A DNA stretch of 28,086 nucleotides. Origin: a virus. How positions within the stretch are numbered: the first letter of the stretch is position 1; every line of letters begins with the position of its first letter. A model generated the notes under the pieces. The model was not told the DNA's origin. It saw only the letters and a list, made by a program, of their open reading frames with translations, and searched no databases. The translations under genes and the position numbers were made by a program. This document shows positions 14,145 through 20,800 of this stretch, piece by piece. Location of the stretch: the IMG/VR virus record IMGVR_UViG_3300045282_000126, positions 1-28,086 of that record, one strand, 5' to 3'.

Positions 14145-14156
14145 CGTTTAAACAAG
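14145..14156 (+). repeat. 12-bp repeated element CGTTTAAACAAG, copy 2
   Basis: Exact second copy of the element at 13131-13142, here 31 bp before the GTG of the next rightward gene. The position after a terminator and before a gene series supports a promoter or transcription-start role. Confidence 0.45.
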
Positions 14157-14186
14157 AGTTGCGGAAAAGATAAGGATGGCGGCCCA

Positions 14187-14441
14187 GTGTCAGGTCGTTA
14201 TGAATTGTCGGAAGAAGAACGGCGTAAATGGCTGAGGTCTCGACCTCCTTCGCCTAATTCCCACCTAGGAGCGCTTTGTCGCGCTTGCTCTAAGAATCCC
14301 TGTGGCAAACACAGAAGACCGGGACGCTATCTTAGAGCCTCCACTAAACAATCCCCTACGGCAATAGAAAATCAGATTCAGCATGAGAAATTTCGTGCAG
14401 GAATTGGCCTGCCAGAAGGATGTGAGCCATGGCTGGGATGA
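14187..14441 (+). CDS. Small zinc-binding protein
   Basis: An 84-residue protein starting at GTG 14187, ten bases after AAGGA. Residues 5-20 are a charged helix (ELSEEERRKWLRSR). Residues 31-41 read CRACSKNPCGKH, a compact Cys/His cluster likely to bind zinc. The remainder is basic then polar. No family recognised. The next gene starts within its last codons. A 20-residue frame from ATG 14176 in another phase is too short to be preferred. Confidence 0.65.
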   Translation: MSGRYELSEEERRKWLRSRPPSPNSHLGALCRACSKNPCGKHRRPGRYLRASTKQSPTAIENQIQHEKFRAGIGLPEGCEPWLG

Positions 14442-14626
14442 CATTCGAAGAGTGGTTAAAGACTCAGGAGGTCCATGCTCCTCTTTATGAAGAGGTCGAA
14501 TGGGCAAGATCTGCATGGGAAGCCAAGGAGAAGGATTGTGCAGCCCATGGCTGCATGATGTGCCAAGAGCTTAGTAAACCTCGCGGAGAGATGATTAAGG
14601 GGAAGGAGGTGAATTCTAATGCCTGA
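14429..14626 (+). CDS. Small protein with Cys pair (65 aa)
   Basis: A 65-residue protein, MAGMTFEEWLKTQEVHAP, mostly helical, with CAAHGCMMC in the middle that could bind a metal. ATG 14429 follows AAGGA with a 9-base spacer; ATG 14438 is an alternative. It overlaps the upstream gene by 13 nt and the following gene by 8 nt, forming a chain of small coupled genes. Function unknown. Confidence 0.7.
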   Translation: MAGMTFEEWLKTQEVHAPLYEEVEWARSAWEAKEKDCAAHGCMMCQELSKPRGEMIKGKEVNSNA

Positions 14627-14780
14627 ATCAGTTCCTGTCATTCTTTTCTGTAAAGGATGCGGAAGGGAAACGATCAATCAGGATGCCGTCTGCAATGATT
14701 GTGAGCCCGAATATGACCAGACTAGGCCCATTGGGCCCGAAGATGATGAGCCCGAAGAAGACGAGGACGAAGACTTCTAA
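14619..14780 (+). CDS. Zinc-ribbon miniprotein with acidic tail (53 aa)
   Basis: A 53-residue protein. Residues 11-28 contain C-x2-C and C-x2-C knuckles (FCKGCGRE and VCNDCEPE), a rubredoxin-like zinc ribbon. The last 20 residues are almost all Asp/Glu with Pro (EDDEPEEDEDEDF). ATG 14619 follows AAGGAGG with an 8-base spacer, an excellent ribosome-binding site. Acidic tails joined to a ribbon suggest a protein that touches nucleic-acid-binding machinery such as RNA polymerase, but this is inference. Confidence 0.8.
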   Translation: MPESVPVILFCKGCGRETINQDAVCNDCEPEYDQTRPIGPEDDEPEEDEDEDF

Positions 14781-14790
14781 AGGAGGGCAC

Positions 14791-15030
14791 ATGAGGACCG
14801 AAGATATTCTCTATCAACCCCCGGAGAGGGTTCTGGATATCGTCGATGAAATGGCAGAAATCAGGCAGCTAGAAAAACAGCGCTGCTTATTTCTTGATGA
14901 TGATTCTGCCGTAAAGGAGAAGAATAAGAAGGCCCATTCCTTATTCTATTCCATAGGCGTAGTTGCAACAAGCACTCTTCTTTGGATTGGGCTCTTGTTG
15001 CTTCTAACGGTGTTCGTTTTTAGTAAATAA
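14791..15030 (+). CDS. Single-span membrane protein (79 aa)
   Basis: A 79-residue protein with a cytoplasmic-type charged N-terminus (MRTEDILYQPPERVLDIVDEMAEIRQLEKQR is predicted helical) and a C-terminal hydrophobic segment, about residues 51-77, ending FVFSK. This is a C-tail-anchored topology. ATG 14791 follows AAAGGAGG with a 5-base spacer. The frame is open upstream to 14683, but that part lies over the preceding zinc-ribbon gene. Role unknown; such proteins in phage early regions sometimes act in exclusion or membrane takeover. Confidence 0.8.
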   Translation: MRTEDILYQPPERVLDIVDEMAEIRQLEKQRCLFLDDDSAVKEKNKKAHSLFYSIGVVATSTLLWIGLLLLLTVFVFSK

Positions 15031-15118
15031 TCCAAGGTCATTCTTAGCGTTCCGCTCCGGCTCCGCTTTGGGCTTCGCTCCGCTTCACGCTTCTAGCGGA
15101 AGCTAACGTGAATTTGGA
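15031..15118. repeat. Large imperfect inverted repeat with CGCT-rich loop
   Basis: TCCAA, TTC, TTAGC and TTCCGCT on the left arm (15031-15056) pair with AGCGGAA, GCTAA, GAA and TTGGA on the right arm (15095-15118). The core TTAGC-g-TTCCGCT / AGCGGAA-GCTAA is 12 paired bases with one bulge. The loop is made of repeated TCCGCT/TTCGCT-like units. No T-run follows. It separates the membrane-protein gene from the next gene, and may be a processing site, a terminator without T-run, or a small mobile repeat. Confidence 0.5.
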
Positions 15119-15159
15119 CGTTTTATTCCCGAATATTCTGTGTAAAAGGAGATTATTTA

Positions 15160-15558
15160 ATGGAACAAAAGAAAAAGTTTAGGGTGTTACTAAAAGAGGA
15201 CGCATCGAATCTACTTGCCAAGGGAATGATGGATGCTGGCATTGCGGATGGTCAGGTGAATAAGGCAGATCATTCTCTTACCACTCAAGGGTCATTGTCA
15301 GCAGATGAGACTGCGGATATCTTCCTGTCAGTGTTAGGGAGAGTTAAGGAAAAAATTACTGGACTAATCGTGGTCGTTATATCAGAGATGGATGACGAAA
15401 ACAGGATTTACGCGTGCAGCGAGATTCACGTGCAACCGGCAGGGTTAGAGCCACTGGCACAGGCTCTTGTAACATCCGTTGTTCCAGCACTTGAGAAGAG
15501 CAGTCAGGATTTCAAAGACGTAGCGAAGGGAATGTTTAATAAGGAGCTGTTCAAATGA
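15160..15558 (+). CDS. Hypothetical protein (132 aa)
   Basis: A 132-residue protein starting MEQKKKFRVLLKED. It contains a strand-helix pattern, LIVVVISEMDDENRIYACSEIHV, and a C-terminal helix with VPALEKSSQDFKDVAKGMF. No family recognised. ATG 15160 follows AAAGGAG with an 8-base spacer. It begins a new tightly packed series after the inverted repeat, and its stop overlaps the next start (ATGA). Confidence 0.8.
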   Translation: MEQKKKFRVLLKEDASNLLAKGMMDAGIADGQVNKADHSLTTQGSLSADETADIFLSVLGRVKEKITGLIVVVISEMDDENRIYACSEIHVQPAGLEPLAQALVTSVVPALEKSSQDFKDVAKGMFNKELFK

Positions 15559-15737
15559 GAAGGGATGAGCTATCAATAACTTGCATCCAGTGTCAGCGTC
15601 AGGAGAAACCGTGCTGCCCGGAGCATCAGGCCATTGTTGCGGCTATTAGGTTGGAATGCCTTGCGGATAGGGTCAGAAGGGCCTCAGGAACGAAGTGGAA
15701 GGCCCTAGAGGGCCTTGGGAGGGCTATCAATGTCTGA
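15555..15737 (+). CDS. Cys-rich small protein (60 aa)
   Basis: A 60-residue protein coupled to the preceding gene through ATGA. Residues 10-24 contain CIQCQRQEKPCCPEH, four cysteines and a histidine likely to bind one zinc ion. The remainder is a basic helix (IRLECLADRVRRASGTKWKALEGL). No family recognised; its size and layout match the other zinc miniproteins of this phage. Confidence 0.7.
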   Translation: MRRDELSITCIQCQRQEKPCCPEHQAIVAAIRLECLADRVRRASGTKWKALEGLGRAINV

Positions 15738-15996
15738 CGTAATCATGCTGGCAAGGCTTAAGGCTGCCGTTGGGGCAATTAGTAGAATGGATCCTGCTTC
15801 TGCCCCAGAAGATGTTACGCAACTTATTGATGCGGCAACCAAATTGTTGAGTGGGATAACATTCAACGATGATCTCTGCGTTGGATTCTATATTGGAATG
15901 GCCTGGGCCCTAGATGGATGCCCGGGGCTTGCGGAGCCTGTTAGAAGCATCGCAATGAAAAGCGATTATGACGGGGATATAGGGGAAGTTCAATGA
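15730..15996 (+). CDS. Small helical protein (88 aa)
   Basis: An 88-residue protein starting MSDVIMLARLKAAVGAISRM, with two amphipathic helices followed by FYIGMAWALDGCPGLAEPVRSIAM. ATG 15730 is chosen because GGGAGG lies eight bases upstream; an upstream TTG at 15715 would lack a good site. It overlaps the stop of the previous gene and is coupled to the following one by ATGA. Function unknown. Confidence 0.75.
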   Translation: MSDVIMLARLKAAVGAISRMDPASAPEDVTQLIDAATKLLSGITFNDDLCVGFYIGMAWALDGCPGLAEPVRSIAMKSDYDGDIGEVQ

Positions 15997-16136
15997 AACG
16001 CGCCCTCACAATCGCCGCGCTGTTTCTACTGAGACCCGTCCTGAGAATCACCGTCTGGGCGCTTGGGTGGCTCTACGCGCTGGCGCTGTTGTTCTTCTGG
16101 TTTGAGGATTATCTTGACCGACCGGAGGCCCCATGA
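15993..16136 (+). CDS. Single-span membrane miniprotein (47 aa)
   Basis: A 47-residue protein starting ATGA at 15993. Residues 5-37 are largely hydrophobic (LTIAALFLLRPVLRITVW, then a second hydrophobic run up to FFWF), followed by an acidic tail (EDYLDRPEAP). It is either one long span or a two-helix hairpin. GC content rises sharply here, the start of a GC-rich patch that runs to 17355. Role unknown. Confidence 0.7.
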   Translation: MKRALTIAALFLLRPVLRITVWALGWLYALALLFFWFEDYLDRPEAP

Positions 16137-16807
16137 AAACCCTCTCCCAAGCCTTGCGTGCATTGTCAGGGTCGGGGCTGTGGTTCGGCGATGCGGCGGA
16201 TGCGGCGGAGGAGTTGGAGCGTCGGGTTGAAGACGGTATTGCTGCCTTCATTAAATCCAACAACATCCTAGTAGATCGCGTGGCGGCGCTGGAGGAGTGT
16301 TGGCCGAAGACGCGGCTTGAGAACCTTGAGGCCATCGTGAAAGAGCTAAACAACCAGATCCTTGTGCTGGAGAACCGGCCGCAGAAGCAGCCAGCCGCGA
16401 GCGAGATGGACTTGGGCGATCCGTTCAATCGCGGACTTTGTAACGGCGACCCAGCCAAGCCGCAGACCGCGCCGCCGAAGTTCTCGCATGTCCTGGGAGA
16501 AGAGGAGTTGGATATGGCTGCTGTCGCGTCGCCGAAGGAGGCGAGACGGTGGGAAGCGGTGCAAGAAATCCACATGCGTGACGGGCGCTTCCATCGTTTC
16601 GGGTGGGACGTGCCGACGCTGATTGAGGAGACCCCCGCCGTGCAGGCCGCGCTGGAACTGGCCGAACGCTTCAAGGGCGGGATGGAGGAGCGGCAGCACG
16701 AAGGCTCTGATCAGCGGTGGTACGCCTGCTATCGGCGAGATGGCTGCGCTTTTTCACGGCACGGCATCGCCCTCATCGCGCCGGAGAAGGGGGAGTGGGG
16801 GAAGTGA
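16133..16807 (+). CDS. Hypothetical protein in GC-rich patch (224 aa)
   Basis: A 224-residue protein coupled to the previous gene by ATGA. Residues 20-85 are helical with coiled-coil character (AEELERRVEDGIAAFIKS, LENLEAIVKELNNQILVLEN). A Pro-rich linker follows, then a C-terminal region with WEAVQEIHMRDGRFHRFGWDVP and RWYACYRRDGCAF. Codon use is dominated by GCG, GCC, CTG and GTG, unlike genes on either side. No family recognised. The transition to the next gene is GTGA. Confidence 0.8.
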   Translation: MKTLSQALRALSGSGLWFGDAADAAEELERRVEDGIAAFIKSNNILVDRVAALEECWPKTRLENLEAIVKELNNQILVLENRPQKQPAASEMDLGDPFNRGLCNGDPAKPQTAPPKFSHVLGEEELDMAAVASPKEARRWEAVQEIHMRDGRFHRFGWDVPTLIEETPAVQAALELAERFKGGMEERQHEGSDQRWYACYRRDGCAFSRHGIALIAPEKGEWGK

Positions 16808-17355
16808 AAAAGGTTATTTACGGATGGCAGGGCGAACCCATTGGAACCATCCACGGCCCGGATGTGACGCCCGAAGGCTCCGCGCCGAAGCGGTGGACGG
16901 TCCGCGTCTGCGAAGACCATCAGGTGCAGGACTGCGCGCTGTGCGGCGTGTTCGATGTTCTCCCCGTCGTCCCCGCGTCCGCGCTACGAGAGGCAGAGTT
17001 GTTGCTTCGAGAAACGAAGGACGAGTACCGCGAATACCAACAAGCAGCGCAGCAGAAGCTCGCGGAGGCGGAGAAAGAGATCACGCTACTTCGATCCGAC
17101 CTTTCTGGCCGTAGCGCCGGATCATGCTGCGACTGCGTGCCGGGCCTCAAGCAGAAGCTCGCGGAGGCGGAGGCGAAGCTGGCGAACCTGACGCGGCTGG
17201 TGCGAATGGTCAAAGAGAACGCCCTCTTCGACTGGCAGGAGCGGGCGGAACGGTATAGGAAGGCGCTGGAGGAGATTGTCGAACAGGATGGCTACCACGA
17301 GAGCCACTGCAACTGCTTGGGCGATGTAGCCCGCGCGGCGCTGGGGAGAGAATGA
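16804..17355 (+). CDS. Coiled-coil protein, Ea22-like architecture (183 aa)
   Basis: A 183-residue protein starting GTG 16804 (GTGA coupling, GGGGGAA upstream). Residues 1-55 include CEDHQVQDCALC. Two coiled-coil blocks share the units QQKLAEAEKEITLL and KQKLAEAEAKLANL, encoded by an exact 23-bp repeat 99 bp apart. The C-terminus, YRKALEEIVEQDGYHESHCNCLGDVARAAL, resembles the tail of many phage Ead/Ea22-type proteins. High GC and codon use match the previous gene, not the rest of the window, suggesting joint acquisition. Function unknown. Confidence 0.75.
   Translation: MKKVIYGWQGEPIGTIHGPDVTPEGSAPKRWTVRVCEDHQVQDCALCGVFDVLPVVPASALREAELLLRETKDEYREYQQAAQQKLAEAEKEITLLRSDLSGRSAGSCCDCVPGLKQKLAEAEAKLANLTRLVRMVKENALFDWQERAERYRKALEEIVEQDGYHESHCNCLGDVARAALGRE
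17051..17172 (+). repeat. Exact 23-bp direct repeat inside the coiled-coil gene
   Basis: The 23 bp beginning AGCAGAAGCTCGCGG occur at 17051-17073 and 17150-17172, 99 bp (33 codons) apart and in frame. They encode the repeated coiled-coil heptads. The identity at third codon positions points to a recent internal duplication or gene conversion rather than old divergence. Confidence 0.7.
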
Positions 17356-17537
17356 GCAAGATAAGAAACTGGTGCAGAATCCATCGGAAATGGCATTCAC
17401 AGAATAGTGATGCCAAATGCAGAAAGGATCATCCAGATGAACGCAGCATTCAGAGAGACCGGACTATGCAGTTGCGCGGAATGCGCAGGAAAGGAGACGC
17501 TAAGGACATTAATTGGAGCACTAAGAACGGAGGTTAA
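17352..17537 (+). CDS. Small Cys/His protein (61 aa)
   Basis: A 61-residue frame coupled by ATGA to the coiled-coil gene. The first 30 residues look genuine: WCRIHRKWHSQNSDAKCRKDH has Cys, His, His, Cys and His in finger-like spacing. The second half overlaps the next gene in the +1 frame and is basic and featureless. GC content returns to the window average here. Function unknown; it may be shorter in effect than its open frame. Confidence 0.5.
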   Translation: MSKIRNWCRIHRKWHSQNSDAKCRKDHPDERSIQRDRTMQLRGMRRKGDAKDINWSTKNGG

Positions 17538-17640
17538 AGAGTTAAAGGAGAAGCTTTATGGAAGAAAGAGAGCGAATTGTCCACAGGAAAATGAGCCTGG
17601 AAGAGGACCTCACGAACTTCACAGTGGCAGAGATCTGTGA
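17437..17640 (+). CDS. Small protein with CSCAEC motif (67 aa)
   Basis: A 67-residue frame from ATG 17437, preceded by AAAGGA. Residues 10-15 are CSCAEC, and a helix follows (LRTLIGALRTEVKELKEKLYG). The last 25 residues overlap the start of the next gene in +1 phase. An upstream in-frame ATG pair at 17407/17410 would extend it by nine or ten residues over the previous gene. Probably another small metal-binding protein. Confidence 0.5.
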   Translation: MNAAFRETGLCSCAECAGKETLRTLIGALRTEVKELKEKLYGRKRANCPQENEPGRGPHELHSGRDL

Positions 17641-17950
17641 TAGCGCGGCGTCCATTAGCGGAATATATGCAACGTTGATAAAGAACGTTGTCCATGTATC
17701 GAAGCCATGCAACAAGGACTGTCAGCCAGCACGGGCGGCAATGTTGCTATTGACCGAGATCGAAACTTTCTATGGGAAAATCGTCTTAGAATTGGGGCGC
17801 AGAAACTCAGTCAACGAACTTAGGGCAATCGTGGAATCCTGGGACAAGATAAAAGAACTTTGCAGATATAGGGGAGAGAACGATAACGTGATGGAGAGGT
17901 TCAAGAAAGGAGTAGAGCTACCAGAGAAGAAGAAAGAATCATGGAACTAA
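17558..17950 (+). CDS. Helical protein upstream of AAA+ ATPase (130 aa)
   Basis: A 130-residue, mostly helical protein. Cys residues occur as KPCNKDCQPAR near residue 52. ATG 17558 follows AAAGGAG with a 7-base spacer. The end overlaps the ATPase start by 10 nt, so the two products are probably made in step. It could be a partner or adaptor for the ATPase, but only neighbourhood supports that. Confidence 0.8.
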   Translation: MEERERIVHRKMSLEEDLTNFTVAEICDSAASISGIYATLIKNVVHVSKPCNKDCQPARAAMLLLTEIETFYGKIVLELGRRNSVNELRAIVESWDKIKELCRYRGENDNVMERFKKGVELPEKKKESWN

Positions 17951-19404
17951 AAGAAACGCTGAATGATCGTTTCCAACGATTGGTGGCAGAACAGGTTGAA
18001 AGGAAGGGCATGACAAAGAACAAGAGGCTTAAGGTTACTCAGGAAACCGGGTGCATCACGGTCCCCACAACTTCCATCAAGGAGGCCATAGAGACCCTCC
18101 AGTATGAGCTGGCCTATCAGGAGGAGCCAGTAAATATCAGAGAGACAATCGTTGGTTGCTTCTGGGATGGTGCCCATGCATTTGGCAGGGCCATGGAGAA
18201 ACAATTCGGATGGGTGCATGGAGTGAGCGACTGGGGCAATCCTCCTCAGGAAAAGAGCATTGCTACTGGTGTTGGGACGACCACGCTCGTGCCATGGGGG
18301 AAGTTCAAGGTGCCCGGGATCGAAGGTGGCGTGATCTCTACGGCGTTTGAGAGAGACGCTCAGGGCAGATTCCTATTCTGTATTGCGGCCACGGTTAAAA
18401 GGAAAGATGAAGAGAAGATTCGAAATCTGGCAATTGCTACGAGAGAATATCTGAAAACCGGATCCCTCTATAAGGGCAAGGCAATCAAGATCAAGTTTCG
18501 GGACAGTGATGGTGAATATCTCCCAATGCCAGAACCAGTATTCCTGGATGTAAGTTCTGCCAACATCGAGGGATTGATCTTTTCCGATGAGGTGTGGAGT
18601 GCAATTGAGACGTCCATCTTCACCCCAATCCGATATACGGAAGCCTGCCGACAGAACAACGTACCGTTAAAACGGGGAGTGCTACTGGAGGGTGTATACG
18701 GCACAGGAAAAACCCTCGCCCTGTTCGCCGCCGCGAAAGTCGCTCAGGACAATGGGTGGACCTCCGTTTACTGTGAGGACATAACGGAGTTAGAGGATTG
18801 CATTCGTTTTGGTATGACATATGGACCATCCGTGGTCCAGTGTGAAGACATTGATCGTGTAATGAGCGGCAATCGCAACATGGGGATGGACGACATTCTA
18901 AATATCGTTGATGGCGTTGAGAGCAAGAACAACGATCTGATGGTGTTGCTAACCACCAATAACGTTGGTGCGATTAATAAGGCCATGGTTCGCCCCGGAA
19001 GATTGGATGACGTGATCGAGGTAAAACCACCGGATGCGAGCGCGGTTGAGAGGCTGATCCGGTATTATGCTGGACCAGCGCTCGATGCTGAGACTAGCCT
19101 TGTAGAGATCGGCAATGTGCTGAATGGTAGAATCCCCGCAGTCATCAGGGAGTGTGTCGAGAGGGCAAAGCTTTCCCAGATCAAGCTCTCCAAGGGAGAG
19201 GTGCAAGAGGGCGGCTTGAAGATCACCGTAGAGGCATTGCTTGATGCGGCCAATACGATGGGCCACCAGTTGGCCCTACTCGATGCCACAAAGGAAGAAA
19301 TCGGTGTATATGAGGGCCTTGGCCGTCTCATTGGCGCACTCACCGGCGGCCCACGTTACGACACGACCGTATCGAAATTGCTCCAAATCGAAAAGTCGGC
19401 CTAA
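17941..19404 (+). CDS. Classical AAA+ ATPase
   Basis: A 487-residue protein with an N-terminal domain of about 220 residues, for which I recognise no family, and a classical (Cdc48/FtsH/Bcs1-like) AAA+ module. Walker A is GVYGTGKT (251-258), lacking the usual first proline pair. Walker B is CEDID (301-305). Sensor 1 is LLTTNN, and the second-region-of-homology arginine motif is RPGRLD (351-356). A C-terminal helical lid follows, with RIPAVIRECVERA. Such enzymes remodel or unfold proteins or complexes as hexamers. In this phage it lies ahead of the recombination genes. Phage copies of classical AAA ATPases exist but their substrates are mostly unknown. Confidence 0.88.
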   Translation: MELKETLNDRFQRLVAEQVERKGMTKNKRLKVTQETGCITVPTTSIKEAIETLQYELAYQEEPVNIRETIVGCFWDGAHAFGRAMEKQFGWVHGVSDWGNPPQEKSIATGVGTTTLVPWGKFKVPGIEGGVISTAFERDAQGRFLFCIAATVKRKDEEKIRNLAIATREYLKTGSLYKGKAIKIKFRDSDGEYLPMPEPVFLDVSSANIEGLIFSDEVWSAIETSIFTPIRYTEACRQNNVPLKRGVLLEGVYGTGKTLALFAAAKVAQDNGWTSVYCEDITELEDCIRFGMTYGPSVVQCEDIDRVMSGNRNMGMDDILNIVDGVESKNNDLMVLLTTNNVGAINKAMVRPGRLDDVIEVKPPDASAVERLIRYYAGPALDAETSLVEIGNVLNGRIPAVIRECVERAKLSQIKLSKGEVQEGGLKITVEALLDAANTMGHQLALLDATKEEIGVYEGLGRLIGALTGGPRYDTTVSKLLQIEKSA

Positions 19405-19432
19405 TTTCGGGCCGCATATATAGGGAGGCTTC

Positions 19433-19825
19433 ATGGTAACTTCCACGGCGAAGGAGTGGTCTATTGATCTGAGAGAGGAGGATTTTGTTAATCTATTCCG
19501 TCTTCTTCAGGATCAGAACGCCACACAGCGCGTCGAGATCGACGTATTAAAGACAGAATTGGAAATGAAGGAGAACAAGATCGCAACGCTTTTGGGGAAG
19601 GTAAATACGAACCATGCCCGTCCTCTCCGTACTCGCCGTACCATCTCGGTGGCTGGCCGCAGAGGATTCCAGTTCTCGGGCTACATGAAGAATGCCCCAG
19701 AGGATGTTAAGAAGAAGGCGAGGGATCTAAGAGATAGCAACGGCTACGAGGCCGCCGTCAGATATCTCCAGGCTGCGTGGACACGGAAGAATGGCATCGT
19801 CCACGATCGGGTTGGGACCACCTAA
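19433..19825 (+). CDS. Coiled-coil/basic protein (130 aa)
   Basis: A 130-residue protein. Residues 15-55 form a coiled coil (LFRLLQDQNATQRVEIDVLKTELEMKENKIATLL). The middle is Arg/Thr-rich (RPLRTRRTISVAGRRGF), and the C-terminal region has APEDVKKKARDLRDSNGYEAAVRYLQ. ATG 19433 follows AGGGAGG. It closes the ATPase transcription unit, with a strong terminator 30 bp downstream. The basic middle could bind nucleic acid. No family recognised. Confidence 0.8.
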   Translation: MVTSTAKEWSIDLREEDFVNLFRLLQDQNATQRVEIDVLKTELEMKENKIATLLGKVNTNHARPLRTRRTISVAGRRGFQFSGYMKNAPEDVKKKARDLRDSNGYEAAVRYLQAAWTRKNGIVHDRVGTT

Positions 19826-19853
19826 CTAGGCTCCAATTGATGATTCGTTTTAT

Positions 19854-19899
19854 GGGGCCCGTGGTGCTTATCCTTTCGGCCTCGGGCCCCAGTCTTTTT
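19854..19899 (+). terminator. Intrinsic terminator after the ATPase unit
   Basis: GGGGCCCG (19854-19861) pairs with CGGGCCCC (19883-19890), a perfect 8-bp GC stem with a 21-nt loop, and five T residues follow at 19895-19899. It lies between the coiled-coil gene and the recombination genes. Confidence 0.75.
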
Positions 19900-19900
19900 C

Positions 19901-19909
19901 TGCTAGAAT
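19901..19909 (+). promoter_or_regulatory. Extended -10 promoter candidate for the recombination genes
   Basis: TGCTAGAAT matches the extended -10 form TGnTAnAAT and starts one base after the terminator T-run. No -35 element is recognisable 17 bp upstream, which is usual for extended -10 promoters. It would restart transcription for the ERF/exonuclease series. Confidence 0.4.
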
Positions 19910-19917
19910 ACTGGGCC

Positions 19918-20229
19918 ATGAAAAGGAATGGGATCGAGTGGGAGTTTGTTAGGCGAGCCGGTTCAACGGTCGTTATGCAACATCGGTGCCAAAGGTGGGA
20001 ACCGGTTTACGAGCCAGAGAAAGGAATTGTTATTAAAACTCGGAGTATTGTGATAGAAAAGAGTTTCAAAAAGGAGGATTATGACAGAGGCAACGAAAAC
20101 GGAACCATGGGATGCGGAAACAGCGGACGCGGAGTTGAGCGACATGATGGGCTACAAGGCCAAGGAGCTTCCAAGGGCTCTTGTGGCAGCCCAGAAGGAG
20201 TTCAAGACAGTAAAAAAGGACTCGGTTAA
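19918..20229 (+). CDS. Small basic protein overlapping ERF gene (103 aa)
   Basis: The frame from ATG 19918 encodes 103 residues. The first 55 (MKRNGIEWEFVRRAGSTVV to KSFKKED) look protein-like with strand patterns. The rest overlaps the ERF gene by 149 nt in +1 phase and becomes Gly/Ser-rich. The ATG lies only 9 bp after the promoter candidate, so leaderless or near-leaderless translation is possible. No family recognised. Confidence 0.5.
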   Translation: MKRNGIEWEFVRRAGSTVVMQHRCQRWEPVYEPEKGIVIKTRSIVIEKSFKKEDYDRGNENGTMGCGNSGRGVERHDGLQGQGASKGSCGSPEGVQDSKKGLG

Positions 20230-20800
20230 TCCATTCTATGAATCGAAGTATCTATCCCTTGCGGGTCTCATCGAGGCCGTTCTTCCTATTGCCAATAGTC
20301 ATGGGATCGCGGTACTTCAGGATATTGGATGGAGGGAGGGAGGCGTTACAGTTACTACCGTACTCATTCATGAATCCGGGGAGACGATCCAGTTCGGACC
20401 GATGTATATCCCGTCTAAAGATGATCCACAGTCTTATGGCAAGGCCGCATCTTATGGGAGACGGTATCATCTGAGCGGCGTGTTCTGCATTGTGTCAGAG
20501 GATGACGACGCCGAAGGGGCAATGGATCGGACAACTCCCAAGGTCAGCAAGCCCGCTTCCAAGGAGCCGCAAACCATTACAACTACGGTACTTAACATCA
20601 CTGCAAAGACCGGCAAGTTCCCCTACATTATCGGCACTACCGATGGGGAATATCGCACCTACGATGATCGGGTGGCGGCTCAGGCTGAGATTGCCAGAGA
20701 GACGAAGGCCGGGTTCATGTTCCAATGGACCGATAGTAAATGGGGGCGACAGATCGTAGTTGATCCAAAGATATTTGGAGAAAAGACAAATGAGCAGTGA
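20081..20800 (+). CDS. erf: ERF-family single-strand DNA annealing protein
   Basis: A 239-residue protein of the ERF superfamily, which anneals complementary single strands in phage recombination and genome circularisation. Two diagnostic blocks are seen: NPFYESKYLSLAGLIEAV (residues 50-67), and DDPQSYGKAASYGRRYHLSG (114-133) followed by an acidic SEDDDAEGA. The C-terminal 80 residues hold a beta-rich part ending in VDPKIF. ATG 20081 follows AAAAAGGAGG. The exonuclease that would supply single strands is three genes downstream. Confidence 0.9.
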   Translation: MTEATKTEPWDAETADAELSDMMGYKAKELPRALVAAQKEFKTVKKDSVNPFYESKYLSLAGLIEAVLPIANSHGIAVLQDIGWREGGVTVTTVLIHESGETIQFGPMYIPSKDDPQSYGKAASYGRRYHLSGVFCIVSEDDDAEGAMDRTTPKVSKPASKEPQTITTTVLNITAKTGKFPYIIGTTDGEYRTYDDRVAAQAEIARETKAGFMFQWTDSKWGRQIVVDPKIFGEKTNEQ

